A stretch of DNA of 64,000 nt, from positions 62,001 to 126,000 of the forward strand of contig NZ_JAYEES010000003.1 of NCBI RefSeq assembly GCF_034653275.1, read 5' to 3'. The notes under the pieces were generated by a model. That model searched no databases and was not told where the DNA came from. It was given only the letters and a program-made list of their open reading frames with translations. Position numbers and translations under genes: made by a program. Source of the DNA: Nitrospirillum sp034653275 (lineage in GTDB: Bacteria; Pseudomonadota; Alphaproteobacteria; Azospirillales; Azospirillaceae). Below, piece after piece: positions 61,087-64,000 of this stretch. The first letter of the stretch is position 1; each line of letters opens with the position of its first letter.

Positions 61087-61671
61087 TTGCTGCGTAGCCT
61101 TTATGACCGCACCCTCGCCCTCGCCGGCCACCGCCATGCCGTCTGGGCCCTGGCGGGTATTTCCTTCATCGAAAGCTCGGTCTTTCCGATTCCCCCGGAT
61201 CTGCTGCTGATCCCGCTGATCCTGGCCGACCGGCGCCGGGCCTTCTTCCTGGCCACGGTCTGCACCGTCGCCTCGGTCCTGGGCGGCTTCCTGGGCTACG
61301 CCATCGGCTATTATTTCTGGGACACCATCGGCCATCGCGTCATCGAGGCCTACGGCCTGATGGGCAAGTACATGGAATTCAAGCAAGGCTTCGACGAGAA
61401 GGGCGCCTGGATCATCATCCTGAAGGGGATGACCCCCATCCCCTACAAGCTGGTGACCATCGCCAGCGGCGCCTTCCAGTTCGACCTGGCCACCTTCGCC
61501 GGCGCCTCGCTCATCTCCCGCGCGCTGCGCTTCTTCCTTGTCGCCGCACTCCTCTGGAAATTCGGCGAGCCTATCCGCACATTCGTGGAAAAGCGCCTGA
61601 CGCTGGTCACCACCGTGGCCCTGCTGCTGATCATCAGCGGCTTCATCCTGGTGAAGTACCTGCATCTCTGA
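61087..61671 (+). CDS. VTT/DedA-family membrane protein (YqaA-like)
   Basis: 194 residues, TTG start with GGAG at 61076-61079. Helices with FIESSVFPIPPDLLLIPLILA (E..FPIPP pattern), GGFLGYAIGYYFWD and KGMTPIPYKLVTIASGAF mark the VTT domain, a group linked to membrane lipid handling in characterised relatives. It is followed by dsbB after 30 bases and may be co-transcribed. Confidence 0.85.
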   Translation: MLRSLYDRTLALAGHRHAVWALAGISFIESSVFPIPPDLLLIPLILADRRRAFFLATVCTVASVLGGFLGYAIGYYFWDTIGHRVIEAYGLMGKYMEFKQGFDEKGAWIIILKGMTPIPYKLVTIASGAFQFDLATFAGASLISRALRFFLVAALLWKFGEPIRTFVEKRLTLVTTVALLLIISGFILVKYLHL

Positions 61672-61701
61672 GCCCCCGCCGCCCGAACCGGAAGCCGCCC
61701 C

Positions 61702-62223
61702 ATGACCGCATACGCGCCCAGCCCCACCGCCGCCCCGTCCCCGCTGGCCCATCCCCGCCTGCCGCAGGCGGCGCTGGTGCTGGCGTCGGTCGGCGCCCTG
61801 GGCACGGCGCTGCTGTCGCAATATGTCGGCGGCCTGCACCCGTGCGAGTTCTGCATTTGGCAGCGCTGGGCCTATGTCGCCGCCATCGTGGCGTTGCTGC
61901 CCGGCCTGGCGAATCCGCGCTTGCGCACCGCCTCGCTGGTCCTGGGCGGCCTGGCCTTCTTGGGTGGTGCCGCCATCGCCGGCTTCCACACCGGGGTGGA
62001 GCAGCACTGGTGGGAGGGGTTCACCACCTGCAGCAGCAGCATGCCCAAGAACCTGACGCTGGATCAGCTGCGCGAGCGCCTACTGTCCGCCCCGCTGGTG
62101 CGCTGTGACGAGGCGCAGTGGACCTTCCACGGCATCTCCATGGCCGCCTTCAACTTCCCGGCCTCGCTGATCCTGGGCCTGCTGGCCTGGGCCGCCGCCC
62201 GCGCCGGCGCCAAGCGGGCCTGA
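61702..62223 (+). CDS. dsbB: Disulfide bond formation protein DsbB
   Basis: 173 residues, four helices. The first Cys pair is in HPCEFCIWQRW (CxxC) and the second in TTCSSS and VRCDE, the two redox pairs that accept electrons from DsbA and pass them to quinone. GIAGFHTGVEQHWWEG is family-typical. Sits between the VTT gene and coq7, which makes the quinone it uses. The spacing to coq7 is 11 bases. Confidence 0.92.
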   Translation: MTAYAPSPTAAPSPLAHPRLPQAALVLASVGALGTALLSQYVGGLHPCEFCIWQRWAYVAAIVALLPGLANPRLRTASLVLGGLAFLGGAAIAGFHTGVEQHWWEGFTTCSSSMPKNLTLDQLRERLLSAPLVRCDEAQWTFHGISMAAFNFPASLILGLLAWAAARAGAKRA

Positions 62224-62234
62224 GGGAGGCACCC

Positions 62235-62813
62235 ATGACCGCCACCACCGACACGAAACCCGCCGAGCGCCTAGCCCGCCGCCCCCTGCCGGGCGATCTG
62301 GGCACCGAGGCGCAGATCGCCCGCATCATCCGTGTGGACCAGGCGGGCGAGTACGGCGCCGCCCGCATCTATGCCGGCCAGCTGTCGGTGCTGGGCAAGA
62401 GCCCCGTGGGCGCCACCATCCGCCATATGGAGGAGCAGGAGCGCGTCCATCTCGACACCTTCAACCAGATGATGGTGAAGCGCCGGGTGCGCCCCACCGC
62501 GCTGCAGCCGTTGTGGAAGTTGGCCGGCTACGCCCTGGGTGCTGCCACCGCCCTGATGGGCGAACGGGCGGCCATGGCCTGCACCGTGGCGGTGGAGGAG
62601 GCGATCGACGCCCACTATGCCGAGCAGGCGGAGCGCCTGGGCCCGGGCGAGGCGGAGCTGAAGGCCACCATCGAGAAATTCCGGGCGGAAGAACTGGAGC
62701 ACCGCGACATCGGGCTGGCCCATGACGCCGAGCTGACGACCGGCTACCCCGTGCTGTACACCCTGATCAAGGCGGGCACCCGCGCCGTCATCTGGGTGGC
62801 GGAACGGGTTTGA
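62235..62813 (+). CDS. coq7: Coq7-type demethoxyubiquinone hydroxylase
   Basis: 192 residues with a four-helix diiron bundle: RIIRVDQAGEYGAARIYAGQL, RHMEEQERVHLDTF, TVAVEEAIDAHYAEQ and FRAEELEHRDIGL supply the E/ExxH ligand pairs. It hydroxylates demethoxyubiquinone late in ubiquinone biosynthesis. GGGAGG precedes the ATG at 62235. The upstream part of the open frame overlaps dsbB and is not used. Confidence 0.93.
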   Translation: MTATTDTKPAERLARRPLPGDLGTEAQIARIIRVDQAGEYGAARIYAGQLSVLGKSPVGATIRHMEEQERVHLDTFNQMMVKRRVRPTALQPLWKLAGYALGAATALMGERAAMACTVAVEEAIDAHYAEQAERLGPGEAELKATIEKFRAEELEHRDIGLAHDAELTTGYPVLYTLIKAGTRAVIWVAERV

Positions 62814-62825
62814 TCCCGGCGGGAA

Positions 62826-64000
62826 TCAGGGCGCGGCGGCATCGTCGCCGCCCAGCTTGTAGGTCAGCCTGAGATAGACGATCCGCCCCGGCACGGCCAA
62901 TTCGGACCGTTCCAGGTACTGCGGCGTGTCGATCCACGTGACATGGCGCACGCCATTGAACACGTCGTTGGCGGTGACGATCAGTTTCAGCCGGGATGTC
63001 ACGTCATGGCCATAGGACAGGGTCAGCGACTGATAGCCGGACCGCGTGCCGCCCGCTTCCAGCGACCGGCCATGCAGTTGCGCCTGCAGTTGCAGGCTGT
63101 CGCCCTGCTCCGGCGTCCAGGTCAGGTTGACCTTGGTCAGGTGCGTGAACAGGGCGCCGCTGTATTCCCCGCCACCAACGGGCATGGATTCCCGCAGGTG
63201 GGACAGGTCGGAACTGAGGCCGACCGCCCAGTCCGCCCCCAGGTGGAAATCCACCGCCAGGTCCAGGCCGGCCGACGTGCCGCTGCCCGCGTTTTCCACC
63301 GTGGAGACCAGGGCCGTGTCGCCCGGTGCCGCGGCATAGCGGTAGTCCACGATATCGTCGGTCAGTTGGCGGGCGTACAGGGTGCCGCTGGCCGTCACCA
63401 TCGCCGCCGTATAGGTGTAGCCGGCCTCCACCGAGTCCGTGCGGCTGGGCCGCAAGCCGGTATTGCCCAGGATGGTGGTCGCCCCGACGATGGTCTGAAG
63501 CGGATTCAGTTGCTCCGTCGTCGGCCGGTCGATGCGCCGGGTATAGCTGAACGTCAGGCGGCTCTCGGGACTGAGGTCCCGGCCCAGGGACAGGCTGGGC
63601 AGCCAGCGTAGGTCATCCGAATCCGGCATGCCGTCCGCCGTCGCCAGGAACCGCATGGCCATCGACTCCACCCGCAGCCCGGCCTTGACCAGCCAAGGGC
63701 CCAGCAAACGCTGATAGCTGGCGTATCCGGCGCTGAGGGTGCGATTGAGGCCGAAGCGCGCGGCAGGGGGGACGCCGAACCCACCTTCGCCCGGATCGCC
63801 CACCGCCCCCGCCAGATAGGCCGACTGCACCCGGTCCGACTCGACCTCAAAGCCCAGCTTGAGCTGCCCCTCCCGGGGCAGCGGCAGGACATAGTCGCCG
63901 CTGACGGTATCGATCAGCTCACGTTCCGTGTGCCGCTGGCGATAGATGTCCTCCACAGGGGCCGGAACCTGGAAGAGCTGGTCGTCGGTCTGGTCGCGCA
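62826..64000 (-). CDS. Outer-membrane beta-barrel (TonB-receptor-like), N-terminal part outside the window
   Basis: At least 391 residues of alternating strand pattern, ending RIVYLRLTYKLGG(DDAAAP). Segments such as SRLTFSYTRRIDRPTTEQLNP, GNTGLRPSRTDSVEAGYTYT and LIVTANDVFNGVRHVTWIDTPQYLERSELAVPGRIVYLRLTYKLG belong to TonB-type barrels with an OMP_b-brl_3-like end. The reading frame continues past 64000, so the start and plug are missing. The substrate is unknown. Confidence 0.85.
   Translation of the reverse strand, partial: RDQTDDQLFQVPAPVEDIYRQRHTERELIDTVSGDYVLPLPREGQLKLGFEVESDRVQSAYLAGAVGDPGEGGFGVPPAARFGLNRTLSAGYASYQRLLGPWLVKAGLRVESMAMRFLATADGMPDSDDLRWLPSLSLGRDLSPESRLTFSYTRRIDRPTTEQLNPLQTIVGATTILGNTGLRPSRTDSVEAGYTYTAAMVTASGTLYARQLTDDIVDYRYAAAPGDTALVSTVENAGSGTSAGLDLAVDFHLGADWAVGLSSDLSHLRESMPVGGGEYSGALFTHLTKVNLTWTPEQGDSLQLQAQLHGRSLEAGGTRSGYQSLTLSYGHDVTSRLKLIVTANDVFNGVRHVTWIDTPQYLERSELAVPGRIVYLRLTYKLGGDDAAAP

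Overview
The window is high-GC DNA with tightly packed, often overlapping genes, consistent with an environmental alphaproteobacterium. Caulobacter-type TonB receptors, a PTS of the NagF/NagE kind, coq7 and many divergent ABC operons would fit Rhodospirillales/Azospirillaceae, but that placement is an inference from gene content only.

Layout. 1-4040: end of an OPT-family transporter, a terminator, and a DUF1800/DUF1501 pair. 4115-8367: a soluble PAS-PAS chemoreceptor and an MFS exporter divergent from a LysR regulator. 8392-15277: Kup potassium transporter and a branched-chain amino acid-type ABC system (binding protein divergent from livGFHM). 15342-15931: ParD/ParE toxin-antitoxin. 15987-27478 (minus strand): amino-sugar uptake genes, namely a secreted GH20 hexosaminidase, a PTS (nagE with a broken frame, and an EIIA-HPr-EI fusion), a TonB receptor and a membrane sensor-like protein. 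27726-38636 (plus strand): a long co-directional run, nagZ - Dpp-type ABC transporter - murQ (broken frame) - BadF-family sugar kinase - NagB-II-type deaminase - nagA. Together the two runs can import and degrade chitin- and peptidoglycan-derived sugars, meeting at GlcNAc-6-P. 38678-44915: orphan transposase-like HTH protein, ethanolamine-type permease, two paralogous small proteins flanking a YitT protein, an EAL-domain protein and an S1/P1 nuclease.

45064-60834 is an integrated element of about 15.8 kb in the 3' part of a tRNA-Leu(CAA) gene. It has 56-bp identical direct repeats at both ends, a tyrosine integrase next to the left one, and a TGCGGACAC motif twice near each end. It carries a RuvC-like resolvase, a RepA-like ATPase followed by iteron-like repeats, a terminase large subunit and a signal-peptide-bearing beta-helix protein, but no recognisable portal, capsid or tail genes. 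On its right side are a colicin-E3-type ribonuclease domain with a likely immunity gene, a DUF4258-like toxin with HTH antitoxin, a small repressor with palindromic operators, and a paralogous pair of unknown proteins.

60865-64000 returns to the chromosome: a VTT/DedA-like membrane protein, DsbB, Coq7 and a partial outer-membrane receptor cut by the window end.

Most noteworthy: the orphan E3-type toxin cassette with all four catalytic residues, the capsid-less packaging element with iterons, the candidate peptidoglycan-sugar recycling operon, and two frame breaks at homopolymers (nagE, murQ).
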